Below are positions 50,041 through 64,000 of a DNA stretch of 64,000 nt, in pieces (within the stretch, counting starts at the first letter, position 1; every line of letters begins with the position of its first letter). Location: contig JADCRB010000028.1 of assembly GCA_021464245.1 (NCBI GenBank), positions 868,001 through 932,000 on the forward strand, given 5' to 3'. A program made the translations under genes and the position numbers. The stretch comes from Carallia brachiata (Eukaryota > Streptophyta > Magnoliopsida > Malpighiales > Rhizophoraceae). The notes beneath the pieces were generated by a model. It ran no database searches. It was not told the DNA's origin and saw only the letters and a program-made list of their open reading frames with translations.

Positions 50041-52254
50041 GCTAAACTCAAAAAAAAAAAAAAAAAAAAATTGTTTTTGATAGAAAAAAAAAAGAATAAT
50101 AAAAGGTTCAGTAGTGACTGTCAGAGAAAATGGATTAGAAGAAAGGAAGTGGAGAGGACGGACCCATGTCGGCTTTATTTTAATAAAAAAAAAAAGATAA
50201 AAAAGAAAAGAAAGAAAGAAACTTCTGTTTTCAAAAATAATATAATATATAATAAAAGAAAAACACAAAGATTCATTCACTGGTACAAAAGAATGCTCTT
50301 CTGTAGTGTTTATTACTATCCTGCCCTTCTCAATAATAATTTAACTATAAAAAAAAAAAGAGAGTTTTACTAAAAAAATTTAAAAGATTTAAGTGATATA
50401 TATTATTAAAAAATAAAAATAAATAAATTATAAAATATTATTAAATAAATTATATTATTATTTTAACATTATTTATGTAAAATTATTTAATAATTTTTAA
50501 TTATTATTTTTAAACTTTGTCAGAAAATTAAAAAAAAATGTCTTTCCCAAACTTCTCACTTATTCAAAAAGCAATAAAAAAATTGTAACCTTTATAACAA
50601 TGCTAACGAGGTATACATTAATCAAATAGCGGTATTAATTGTTAAATTATATCATTTAAATAAATAAATAAATAAATTATTAAATATCGTTAAATAAATT
50701 ATCTCTGTATTACTTCTTACATATCCATCTAATGAAACTCTTTTATATTTTTTAACTTTAAGAGCAACTAATAATTATAATAATATAATATATTGTTTCA
50801 CTTGAGTAAATTTTTCGCAATCAAGCTCTTGCGTTGTTTGGGGTTGGATTTTCTATTTTTTTTCTTTTAAAAACTTTTGAGTCTGTAAAAATCTTTGGGG
50901 TCTTGGATTGAGATGATACCCTTTGATACCCTTTGTCTTGTACCTTCACATGGAAGACGGCGTAGCTGGAGACACGCATTAAAGGTCCCACGTTGCTACC
51001 ACTTTCAATGGCAATTTTTCCTTTTCTCTCCGATCTATCCCCTCTTTTTCCGTTCATGGAGTTTTACTACAGAGAGTTATTTTTTATTTTTTTAAAAAAA
51101 AATTAATTAAAAATTAATATATTAATACTTTTTAATAATATTTTTATAATATTTTTGACATTCAATTTTTTAACAATTAATTAACATCTTTCACGTAAAC
51201 AATAACTGTAAAAGAAAAAATCATTTTTTCGTTAGATGCACGCACTCAAAAAGACTGATTTTTCGGATCCATATTAAGTCAGATATTTGCAACTATACAT
51301 GTATTTTGATTATGAGGAGTTCTGTATAGCTCGTTCTTAAAAATGGATATGACTGAACATACAATCTTTTTGGTGATATTTAATAATAATTATTATTTTT
51401 TTTAATTCTAACCATGCACGCAACGGTAAGAAATGGGCTGCATTGCATGACTTGCTACACTTTTGTCGAAAAATAGCGGAAGTGACAGGGAAATGATAAT
51501 GAGAAATGATCACGATGGCCGATATGGGCTGTTGGGAAAGATGTGTATATCGTCGTGGATTGGATGAGATTTCAAAAGATGCCTGAATGGGGTCCTCTAT
51601 ACCCAAAAATAAAATTGCTTAAAAAGTTACTAACAAATTAATTAATAAAAAAGTTAGATGACTGTTATTTTTAAATAATTTTTATAGTTATTACATATTA
51701 TATGATAAAAAAATTATAAAATATGATAAAAAAATATACGATATGTTATAAAAATTATACGATATATAATTAATTATTAAAAATTTTTTTAAAAAATTAA
51801 TAACTAATTATATATTGTATAATTTTTTTGTGTTATATTGTATATAATAATTATAAAAATTTCATAAAGTTACAATCACTTATTGGTGTCCATTAATTAA
51901 TAACCAAGTAATTAAGACTTGTGTTTATGTGCTACATTCAAAGACAATGATTACTATTTTTTTGACAAAAAAATTCATTTATCGAATCTTTACATCGAGT
52001 TCAGAATAATTTCATTTAAACAATTCACTCATCTAACAACCAACCCCAAATGAATCAAACTTATGCCAATGGGTCATGGTACAGAGGATTCATTCATTCC
52101 AGTATGCCACAATTCAAATATGAGTCAAAGTATTTGGTAGGATAAAATATACACTTAAGTATCTCTAATTGTAGGAGAAACTGGATTCGACTCGTGTAAT
52201 TTGCTTTTCTATTGATTTGATAATTTGGATTAACTCATTGTATTGTTTAAGGGG

Positions 52255-52317
52255 GCAATCTCTGGCGGGATCATAAGATGTTTTGGCGCAATCTCTGGCG
52301 GGATTATAAGATGTTTT
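52255..52317. repeat. Tandem duplication, 33-bp period
   Basis: Two units beginning gcaatctctggcggga start at 52255 and 52288. Within the shared length they differ at one base (tcataag versus ttataag). Too few copies for a minisatellite; a local slippage or break-repair duplication. Confidence 0.75.
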
Positions 52318-55300
52318 CTCACTTATTTTTCTTGAAAAAAACAACGAAATATTCAAATTTAGAATGAATTTAAAATTTAAACTGAAATTTATTAATAATG
52401 AAATCTCTTTTATTTGTTCTAAGGTTAAAAAATTAAAAAAGAACGATAACGAAAAAAAAGAACTTTTAAGAGTACGAATAACAGAAGAAAATACAACATT
52501 CCAAAATAAAAAATGAAAGGGTTATTCTAAATAATAAAAATAAGAATAAGCACGCGAGATTTTTTGAAACTGGTTATCTCAAATTCAAATATCAGAATTT
52601 AAAAAATAATAATAATAACCGGCAATTTTTCTCCTGTGTCATCATCCAAGGTAACGGCTAGTTTCTTGCGAACGTTTCTTTTGACCTTTTACAACGCCAC
52701 AAATGACAGGTGGTGCGATGAAATAAGCATTGTCCGTTTGTAGTTTGCGGATTATTACATAAATACGTATAAGTAAGTATATAAAAATATATAATTAATT
52801 TAATAATATTTAATAATTTATTTATTTTTTATATTTTTATATTTAATAAAATTTTTATTATCTAACTATTCAAATTATTATAAATTCACTACATTATTAT
52901 TAATATACGTTCACTTATCTTTTTTATTGTAGTTTTGTACATCACTCTACCGCAACAACCTAAAGGCACCGTACCTGCAACGTAAATGCTTTCGACGTAA
53001 TAATTTAGATTAATAATTAATTATTAATTCTCAGAAAGTTTTTAACTTTTATTTTCTTTGTCGGCTCTAATATCAAAAAATATTAAAAAGAGTAGAGTTT
53101 TATAAACTCATTAAAAAATTTAAAAAATTTTGTTTAAATTTTTTATTTGAAATAGATTAAATAATTTATACTAAACCCGTGAGTTAGTTAGTAATACAGT
53201 ACCCAATAAGCATCATGAACCGTTCATGACTCCAAATAACTTAGAATAAATTTAATCCCATTAATTCTTTTTAACAGGAATCCAACCTTAATATTTCTCA
53301 TTCAAAGTAAACTTTTATCAATCAGACCACAGATTGGTGGTACCTTTGTTTTCTTTGTAATTGCTCCTGCACTTAATTAAGTAATCATTTCATTAATAAA
53401 TGATAACAAGAACTATAATATATACTTTAAAAAAATTAATTTTTTAACTTTTAATTTTAATTTTACAGTTTTTTTTGTTTAAAATTTATAATGTGTCTGT
53501 AAATAAGATACGAGTCTGAGAGGTGACCCGACTGGTCCACCAAACTTCACCGGAGATGGTGCCGCCAATCCAGCCAACAAAAGCTCTGTAATCTGTCTAT
53601 TCTCTATCTTCAAATATCTCCAAAAAATAATTGCAAAATAAAAAGGAAAATCTGGAGGCACGCCGCACGCTTTACTGTCTGCCTCTGTTTCTTCCGTTTA
53701 CTTTTTCAAAAAGTTTAGGCAGATTGATTATTCCACCGGTTAAAAATCAGATTACGATATTTTGTACGATATTTGATAGACATGTATAAGCATAAATACG
53801 GTGAATTTGTAGTAATTTAAATAGTTAAATTATAAAAAATATATTAAATTTAATATATAAAAAATAAATAAATTATAAAACACTTTTATATTAATTATTT
53901 ATTTTTTTATTGTTTTATTAAGTGTATTTGCATAGTCAAGTTTATAATATTTGTATGATACATAAATAATATTTAATATAATATATAAAAGATATATGTA
54001 TATATATACTAAAATAATATTTAATCAAAAAAATTATATATTATTTTATATATATATATAAAACACTGTCTATGATATTGTTTGCTTTCTCTTTATCGCC
54101 TTCACTTTTTTGTGGTTCCTTTTGCTTTACACAAATGCACGCCTTCTTTTCTGCCTGGTAGGTTGGCCATCTGCCCCTCTTTTCTTCTTCTTTTGACCCA
54201 CTTTCCAACCCCGTTTCGAGATGCCAGTATTTGCCAATTGTTACCGTATGCTATGTATCAGTCATTTATAACATGACGCAAGAGTTTTTGCAATGCAAGA
54301 TGAGATTGGTAATGTGTTCTTACTATAAAAGGAAAAAGAATGACGTGTTGGTCTTGTGATCATATGGGTGCTTTAAATATTGTAAGTGGATGTCAATTTC
54401 CCCTAAAAGACTAATTGTATGTTTGTTTTTAGGAAAAATTTATTGGCTTCACAAGCGTGATTTCCAAATGGTGATGATGCCTTAACAAGCGTATCTATAT
54501 TTACTACCCTCAAAAAGAAAATTACTAATTTTAGTATATTACCCTCTCAAATTTATGTTTTTCCTCCCTCAATTACCTCCAAGAAAAAAAAAAGCTTAAA
54601 TTTACTATTATCCCATTAATATTTATATTTTACTTCCACTAAATTTTGTATTTTATATTTTATTCTCACTTTCATTTTTTTACTGTGTAAGTTAAAATTT
54701 AACAATAAAATAATGTTATTTTACTATTTATGTTACTAAAACAATGAAAGAGTTAAACAAAATTTAATACTAATTTGCCTCCTTCAATTCATGAATCCGT
54801 CATTGTCGGTTTGAACCGGAACTTTGGTCATGGCTTGGCCGAAGCACTTGTAAATATCGCGAGAAATGCACGTACAAAAGTTATTAGAGTCTTCGCGAGT
54901 CGGATTAATCGATTTAAAATAAAAAAGTTGTAATAAATTTACCATGGTGGTCATTTTAAAATTTTAAACAGTAACTAATTAGCCAACCATTCAAATCCTC
55001 CAAATCGATTCACAAAATTACAGATTGATGTGGACTTTTTTTTAATTCTACAACTTATCTATTTAATTTTTTTCCTTTCGTTTTAAATATTTATATAAAC
55101 TGAAATCTAAATCTTTCAGTTAAAAATTAAATTTAAAAATTTAATTGTTGCATATTTATTCGAAAATTTAACTCACAAAAATTGTTTGGGAGCTCATTCT
55201 CATAGTACGATATTGAAGATCTTCCCGACACCACATGGGCTTGGCCTTGGTACACGCCTTCGCCCAACATCAAATCAACAACAAAGATGCAGCAAGTTGA

Positions 55301-55487
55301 GAGACTATTACTACTTCTTCCCCTTTGGCACAAACAGGATACGTATAAGGAGCACTTTCTTCACTACAAAACTGTGAATGACTGAAGGTTAGCCTAACTC
55401 GGTTAGGTTTTTGCCTTTTAAAACGACGTTATTGCACTTCTGAAAAGCATACAAATTATTTTTTTTAGATGAAACGACGCTGTTTTA

Positions 55488-55489
<2 letters not shown>

Positions 55490-55522
<33 letters not shown>
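55490..55522. repeat. (TG)n/(TA)n microsatellite
   Basis: A compound dinucleotide tract, a short TG run passing into about 12 TA units. Intergenic. Confidence 0.85.
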
Positions 55523-58474
55523 GAGTAGGATAAATTGAATCAGTTAATCGCAGTTTTTAAAACTGTGAAATTATCACTAATCCACACCTAACAGTTTTAA
55601 GAAATTTAAAATAACAGATAATTTATTTCTTTATAATTTTAACAAACGGCAATATATTTGATGCATTTTTAACGAATTAGATGATTTATAAACAATCCTA
55701 AAGGCCACTCCAGTTTGTAAAATTTTTCGTCTCAACGTCCTATTTCTTTTCCTTACTCTACGTTAGGGTCAAATTTATAAATTCGGAGTTATAGTACGGT
55801 TGTTTGTGATTTTGTTTTTTTATTTTTTATTTTTCAATAAAGGAGGGCGCGGGCTCCACATAAGGTAGTAGAGTACATAAAGTTACACTTTATTCCATGG
55901 GTTACATAGTCCGAGAAAAAGCCACAGAAGCGACCGAGCAGTTGCTCGGGTTGTAAGGAGAGTTACTTCCACGAACTTCTGTCTAATTTACAGTTGCATC
56001 CTCGAATGTTCAAGTATGAGATTCTAACCATTACGTTAAAAAAAAAAAAATTACAGAAAATTTATCAAAAAAATTTTTAGATTATAATTTATTGTATTTG
56101 TTATACAATTATGTGAATTATGAGTACAATAAAAAAATTACTATTTATTTTTTACATTTATAATACATACAATTTATACAATTTATACAGTAAATTCAAT
56201 AAATTATAATTTAAAAATTCTTCCGAATACTTTTTCTCGAACCATAGAATTACTTTTCTCTTATCCCATATGGTGGCACCTTCTCTTTTGTTTTTAACAA
56301 TTAATTTGTTAGTTATTAAAAAAAATAAAAAATACAAATCAAAAAATATTGTATAAATATAAATACTCTGTCCACTCTACTCAAAATAAACAGCCTCTAA
56401 TTAATTAGAGAATTTTTAGAATTAAAAAAATTTGAACCCTTGTCAACTACTCGGGACCAAAGTCCAGTGCTGCTTCGACAAAGCTGAGGTGGCATATTAT
56501 GGGCATCTCGTAATTGAAAAGTAAACAGGGACTTGATCATACAAATACCATGAAAAAGAAGTGATTGAGCACTGTGGATGACAGGCCCTTTATCATTGTG
56601 CAACAGCTATAAAGTCTTCAATGCCCCAATCCCCTGGACTTAGCTATTGACTTTAGAAAATTTGTTACCAGATTCAAATTTTATAAATTTAAAATAATTT
56701 CATATTATGCATATAATATTTTGTGGTGCTGTCATAAAATATATAAAAATTTTATAATAAAAATAATAAATATTGATATGAATATTTTTATCTTGTTTGA
56801 AATGTTATCAACTTATCATATAATATTTTGTACATATAAAGTTAATTTGAATTCATGAGTTTTTTTTTTTTTTTGGATAAAAATTCATGAGAGTTTATAG
56901 TTGAGAGAATTCAAGAGAGTTTATTTGAATCAGTGAGAATTTTGTGGGTATATGTTCTGTGCACTGACAAGTTTCGCTTCTAGCTCGTTGTAGTGGATGG
57001 GGAAGCGATTAGTCTCCCTTCTCTTGGACCGGAAGCCGTTGGAGCTCCGAAATGTCCTCAAAACGCCAACGGCATTGGTTTCTGCCGAACTCTTTTCTGA
57101 TACGGTTATGCTCGCATCATTATGCGCTAAAAAAAAAAAAAAATTCATTAATGGAAGCTCCTATTAAGATGTTACTAACATCTTCCAATCTATCCGACTT
57201 TGCTTATCAAAATAGTTCATTAAAAAAAAATCCCATAACAACATAAAATATTTTCCCAAAAATGCTTTTGACCCACCAAAGATGAATCCCAATTAGATAT
57301 TTCTATAACATCCATGGAGATTCATATAACAGACATGGGATCATATTATCCAGATGCAACATGTCATTTTTCAAGTTGTTCAGAGATAAAACACATAGCA
57401 TTTTATAACATACAATATATATAATATATGCAAGATACTATAAAGTCTGTAACACGCATCACCTCACCTCGGGACAGTAACGTGCCTTCACCAGAAAAGC
57501 CTTTGCAAATTGTTTGGAGCGGAGACTAATTCATCACCTTCATATCCCGAAACATTTACACGCAAAACAAAGTGATAAGAAATATTAGGAAACAATATTT
57601 AGGTAATATCAATATTACTGGATATAGATGATTGAAATTAAAAAAAAATATATATTAGATGTTATTAAATGAACTGTATATTTATATTATTATTATTTAG
57701 AATTAAGCTGCATACTAAAGTTCAACGACAATTTTTTGAGATTAAAATAAAATACTTATGATTTCATATCACTAAAGGGTAAAAATACATGATTTCAAAC
57801 AGATAGATTTAAATAACAATATAGTTTCATTTAACAATACTCACAATTTATCCGTAGATTTTTTTGTGATTAAAATAGACAACCATGGTTATACATTTCA
57901 AATTATTTGTAATGAATTTAATATGTAATCCACTTTTTTTTTTTATATAAATAGCTACTTAAGGTGACGTTACAATTTTTATTAGTAAAAATTTTAAGAC
58001 ACACTATCCAATAGTAAGAAAGACTCGGTGCTTAACAATTACCTTCTTAAGTATTATAGTTTCTTAAAATCTACATTCGAACCAAACAATGACATGCATA
58101 AACAAAACAACCAAAATGATAATCCCTCTCCTTTCAGTTTGCACCTCGAGGGAGACGCATAGACGAGAATAGGCCACACGAATAGAAGGCAAAGTCCCGT
58201 GTGAACGGATTGGAAAGGTCCCCAGCCTGTTTCCCTTATTGTTTGCTTTGTGTGCCGTATACCGATGCACATGGGTGGACGATTCCCTGCCCGTTTGTTA
58301 CCCTACAAAATCCTCGGTAGTCGAAATATTTTGAAAACCTAAAGAACCGGTGATCTTCTAAAATTTATGTTACAAATAAATAATTCTTACAACTTCGCCA
58401 GAAAATATCATGCCCTATTATAATAATCACCAACGGTAATATCTCAATGTATCTTTTTCAAGCACGAGGTCTAA

Positions 58475-58856
58475 GAGTGTGTTTGGAGTGTGATGAAATG
58501 AGAGAAAATGAAGGAAAAAAAAAAGAAATAGAAAGAAAGTGAAGAGAAAATAAAATTATTTAAAATGGTAAAAAAAGTTGAAAGACAAAATTAAGTGAAA
58601 AAAAAATATGAATAGTAATTTGTGAGAAAAAAATAAAAAAAATAAAATTGTTTAAAGTGATAGAAAAAAAATGAGAAAGAAAGTATGATGAAAGAAAATT
58701 TAAATAGTAATTTGTGAGAGAAAAAATAAAGAGAAAATAAAATTATTTAGAGTAGTATAAAAAGTAAAGAGAAAAAAAAGTGAAAAAGAAAAGTAAATGA
58801 TAATGATTATACTTTTCTTTCCCTTTTAATTTTCTTTTGCATATCAAACACAACAT
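58475..58856. mobile_element. MITE-like element with imperfect terminal inverted repeats
   Basis: The left end gtgtgtttgg (58477-58486) and the right end caaacacaac (58845-58854; reverse complement gttgtgtttg) are imperfect inverted repeats. The interior of about 360 bp is A/G-rich with repeated gagaaaataaaattattt-like segments and codes for nothing. Similar A/G-rich, gtttgg-ended stretches near 39640-39990 and 41835-42060 may be relatives. Class assignment (hAT-type MITE) is inference. Confidence 0.45.
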
Positions 58857-59220
58857 AAAGTTCAAACTTGCTAAAAACAAATGTTTCATTTTCTTTTTTT
58901 TTTTAAATTGGAAACTCATGTTTCAGAGTTTCAGTTGGGAGTGAGGAAAGAGAGATCATTAACATATTGGTCCAAAAAAAAAAAAATCAATAACATAAAT
59001 TTTTTTTTTCCCTTTCAGTAACATAACCACAAAAGCCAACAAGAGTTCTCATATGGCATTTGATCAGATTCTAGATTGTAAATCAAACTAACCACCACAA
59101 TGCTTCTGCAAAACGAAAATGGCAAGCAGAAATAACAAGAAAAGTCGTGTTGAAAACAAGAACGGGAATTCAGTTCAAGATGATATCCTTGACGGTTGCA
59201 ACTGTCCCATTGCCTGGACT

Positions 59221-61295
<2,075 letters not shown>

Positions 61296-64000
61296 TGTTC
61301 ACCCTCGATCTCGCTTCGCTTTTCCTGATTTTACTTCTCAACGAAAAGTGGGACTGCTCTGGACATCGTCGGGCAAGGCGTGAAGACCGGGGACGGGGCA
61401 ACAGTCTACCGATCAAACTCCTTTTAAACTTCCATTAACCTTATATATGGGCATAAAAATAGATCTTATTATTTTTGATATTTTAACTTTCGGCAAAACA
61501 TTGAACGTCAATCAATGCCACATTATGACGACTAATTTTCGGACATTCTACCTGTTTTTGTACTTTTTTCTTCACTTTTTTCTTTTAATATTCTTTATTC
61601 TTCTTCAAATATGTTTTTATTATTAGTTTTATTTCGCTTGTGAGTTAGTTTTTCTCGTCCTCACAATTTTTATTATGCGTTTTAAAAATCAAAACTTAAG
61701 ATATTAATGATAATAATTAATAATAATAATTTAAAATGTTAATTACAAAGGTGTTTTTATAATAAAGTATTCAATTTTTTTAAACCACTCAACTGGCTCA
61801 ACTCAACTAAACCGCACGAAATATCCCACATGGACACTTCAGTCAATCCAGTGATCTGAGAAGTCCAGCAACAGCGATGCTTATTGAGCCAGCCAACCCA
61901 ATCCAAAACGATGCACGTTGGGTCGGCGTTGGGCTGCACATGATTAGCGTATGAGACCCACAGCCCATGAACCCGGCACGCATCCGGACTCTCCTACAGA
62001 AATTGTAATCTGCACTACTATTAATCGTTGTGATCTAATAGTAAGTGTCGAACGTTATCAAATTAAAGGTTTTGATTTTGAAAGCTGTCAGGATATTTGA
62101 TGGGGTTAAACATACTCTTTCTCTTTATAACACTGAATTATACTATAACCATCCAGACAGTTTAGAAATTATTTTGAGAACAGTGTAATATTCTCTAGTA
62201 GAATTGTAGGATATCACCTCTATTTTCTTATTTTTAAGAAAAAAAAGAGTTGTAAACTGTGAATTTTAACCCAAAAAAAGTTGTAATTGGACAAAAAAAA
62301 AAAAAAATGTAATCTGTGAAATTAAACAGATTATCACACTATTTAGCGTAAGTCATGGCTTTGCTTTGCACGAACAACTATGGCGGAAAGCGAGACATTA
62401 ATTTTACTTATCTCCATGTTCTGCAAGCACTTGTACTTAACTCTCTATCTTCGATAACCACAGTACTGTATGCTGCCTTTCCACCTAACTATTCTTCTAG
62501 AAGGCAGTTTCCAAACAGGAGCAACATTCTTTCAAAATTCCGCGAAATGACAGAAAATTTCTGAGTATGATGTTTCGTGTGCAGCACTTTACCCTTACTT
62601 ACTTTTTTTTCTTTTTTCTTTCTTTTTATAGAAAATATTGATTTCTCAAAATTTAATATTTTAATTAATATTTTGATTAAAATTAAATTTAATATTTTTA
62701 AAATAATATTGTTAATTTTTAAAATATTTGTTATTTTTCTATTTTTAAAAACTATTAATTTTATTTTTAAAATATCAATTTTAATTTTAATCAAAACATT
62801 AAATTTCAGGATATGTATTAGGGGTTTTTTTTTTTTGTTTTTTTGGGTGGTGTAATTAATAGGAATGTAATAGCAGTATCTTATAGTCCCGTGAGAGAGT
62901 ATTACGATTTTATATTTAGAAGGTACAAAATGACCGAATAGTTATGAACTAAATAGTTAACCGTAAATTTAATTTTATTGCTTAACTTAAATGGGTTTGA
63001 ATTCATAGTTTTTTACACAAATCTAAATCCAAATCTTTTTAATGTGCTGAACTAAAGCTGAGGTAAAATCCTCTCACTTCTTCAAACATATGCAAGAACA
63101 GAAACGGGATTGCCGTGGTTTTTCGGCCTGAACCGTTCAATTTTGGCTACAATGGAAAACTTTGACCTTTTGACCAAAAAAAGAAAACTTTGACCCATTC
63201 GACTAGGTTGATTAGTCATTAGATTAAGACATCTGAACGGAATTCAAGTCTTTCCATACAAATTCACGGCGTTTGCTATACTGAGTTTTTTTTTTTTTTT
63301 TTTAGTATTATATATACATATGTTTTATCACAAATATTTTATTTATATTTTAATTAGAATTTTCTTAAAACTTTTATTTTTATTTGTATTCGACATTGAG
63401 TTAACTTAACTACTTAAAAAATGAATTAAATTAAAAAATTTTAGGATAGATAGACGATAAGAACCTTCGTTGAAAATCAAAATTAAAGCTATATCCTCTA
63501 AGTGAAGAGCGTGCTCTTCCTTTTATCATTTTCTTCATTTAGTAAAAAGAATTCAAGTCTGTCATTAAAAAAAAAAAATCCAAGTCATGTCATTAGAGAA
63601 ATCTAAGAAGTATAGAACTTAAATATATTTTTCTAATTGTCATATTTAAATCCTAAAACAAGTGATACAAAATTTAAGAAAAAGAAAGAGTTACCTTGTT
63701 TTTTTTTTTTTTTTTTTGGGAAAATGTCGGACTTTAATTTGTCTAATTAACTGCTCAATGGATATAATTTTGCTAATAGATTGGCACTCTAGCCTGTTGT
63801 GATTGGAGCATAAGCAATCTAAAAATTGTAGGTTTTCAAATTTCAACTACTATCCATATATGCCCAAAGCAGAGTCGGAAAAGAAGAATACATATATGAC
63901 GACCAATTAGGCAATTCAACTCTATTGGGAAAAGAAGATCGTCAGTAGGCAAACAATTCCTTTTACCAGCATATCAGTGCTAGGCAATTGTACCTCATCT
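61296..64000. other. RBX1 promoter and gene-free AT-rich flank
   Basis: The first ~120 bp upstream of RBX1 are GC-richer and probably leader or promoter. The rest is AT-rich with poly(T) runs (for example 63288-63302 and 63700-63717) and unrecognised short frames (61757-61939, 62355-62564). Nothing further supported. Confidence 0.5.

Larger units (their letters stand above)
50041..59220. other. Long gene-poor AT-rich region
   Basis: About 9 kb without a recognised gene. It holds poly(A)/(T) runs (for example about 50049-50071), a TG/TA microsatellite (about 55490-55522), a 33-bp tandem duplication (52255-52317) and a MITE-like element (58475-58856). Short open frames at 53479-53661, 55133-55333, 56930-57148 and 58054-58272 (all minus) match no family I recognise. 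The less AT-rich patch at about 56940-57125 could be a decayed coding fragment. Confidence 0.5.

Noticed and set aside
56930..57148. Minus-strand frame in a less AT-rich patch
   Set aside because: Looked like a possible decayed exon, but I could not assign a family or find flanking exons.

Overview
The window is nuclear DNA from a flowering plant, very probably a eudicot. It is AT-rich, with long A/T tracts between genes and GT-AG introns. Most of its genes are plant-specific or plant-typed: a trichome-birefringence-like O-acetyltransferase, a LURP-one-related protein, a DUF1677 protein, a C-type G-protein gamma subunit, an SBT1 subtilase and a strictosidine-synthase-like protein. An Au-like SINE lies in one intron. 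I cannot name the species from sequence alone.

Layout. 1-319: last exon of a cupin (DUF985) gene. 2431-5436 (+): LAZ1/DUF300 membrane protein, 8 coding exons. 6106-11556 (-): von Willebrand A / inter-alpha-trypsin-inhibitor-heavy-chain-like protein, 13 exons, tail to tail with LAZ1. 13352-16567 (-): TBL14-like protein, 5 coding exons plus a 5' UTR exon near 17.8 kb. 19817-22830 (+): 20S proteasome subunit alpha-6 (PAA), 9 exons. 23355-25308 (-): strictosidine-synthase-like protein, 6 exons. 28970-29409 (+): DUF1677 protein. 33351-33785 (+): COPT5-type copper transporter. 35527-37099 (-): LURP-one-related protein, 3 exons. 43621-45591 (+): AGG3/GS3-type G gamma, 5 exons. 46804-49935 (-): SBT1.8-like subtilase, 2 exons. 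59221-61295 (-): RBX1 RING subunit of cullin-RING ligases, 5 exons. The gaps (25.5-28.9, 29.5-33.2, 37.2-43.4, 50.0-59.2 and 61.4-64 kb) are AT-rich and hold SINEs, MITE-like elements, simple repeats and unrecognised short ORFs.

The genes do not form a pathway or cluster; this is ordinary mixed plant gene space. Two belong to protein turnover (proteasome alpha-6 and RBX1), two to membrane transport or signalling (LAZ1-like and COPT5-like), and one each to wall-polymer acetylation, extracellular proteolysis and heterotrimeric G-protein signalling.

The strongest unusual signal is that seven of the twelve genes have conserved protein sequence that jumps frame by one base, about a dozen sites in all. 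Most are apparent single-base deletions, many in short homopolymers and many in GC-rich exons. Allowing one base per site restores normal family lengths (145 residues for COPT5, 218 for G gamma, 774 for the subtilase). This pattern looks more like residual base errors in the assembly than like seven independent pseudogenes. I found no convincing new biological system. The next most interesting items are a SINE with a perfect 16-bp target duplication, a near-perfect foldback at 28.6 kb, a possible cryptic splice acceptor in the VWA gene, and an RNase H-like retroelement remnant.
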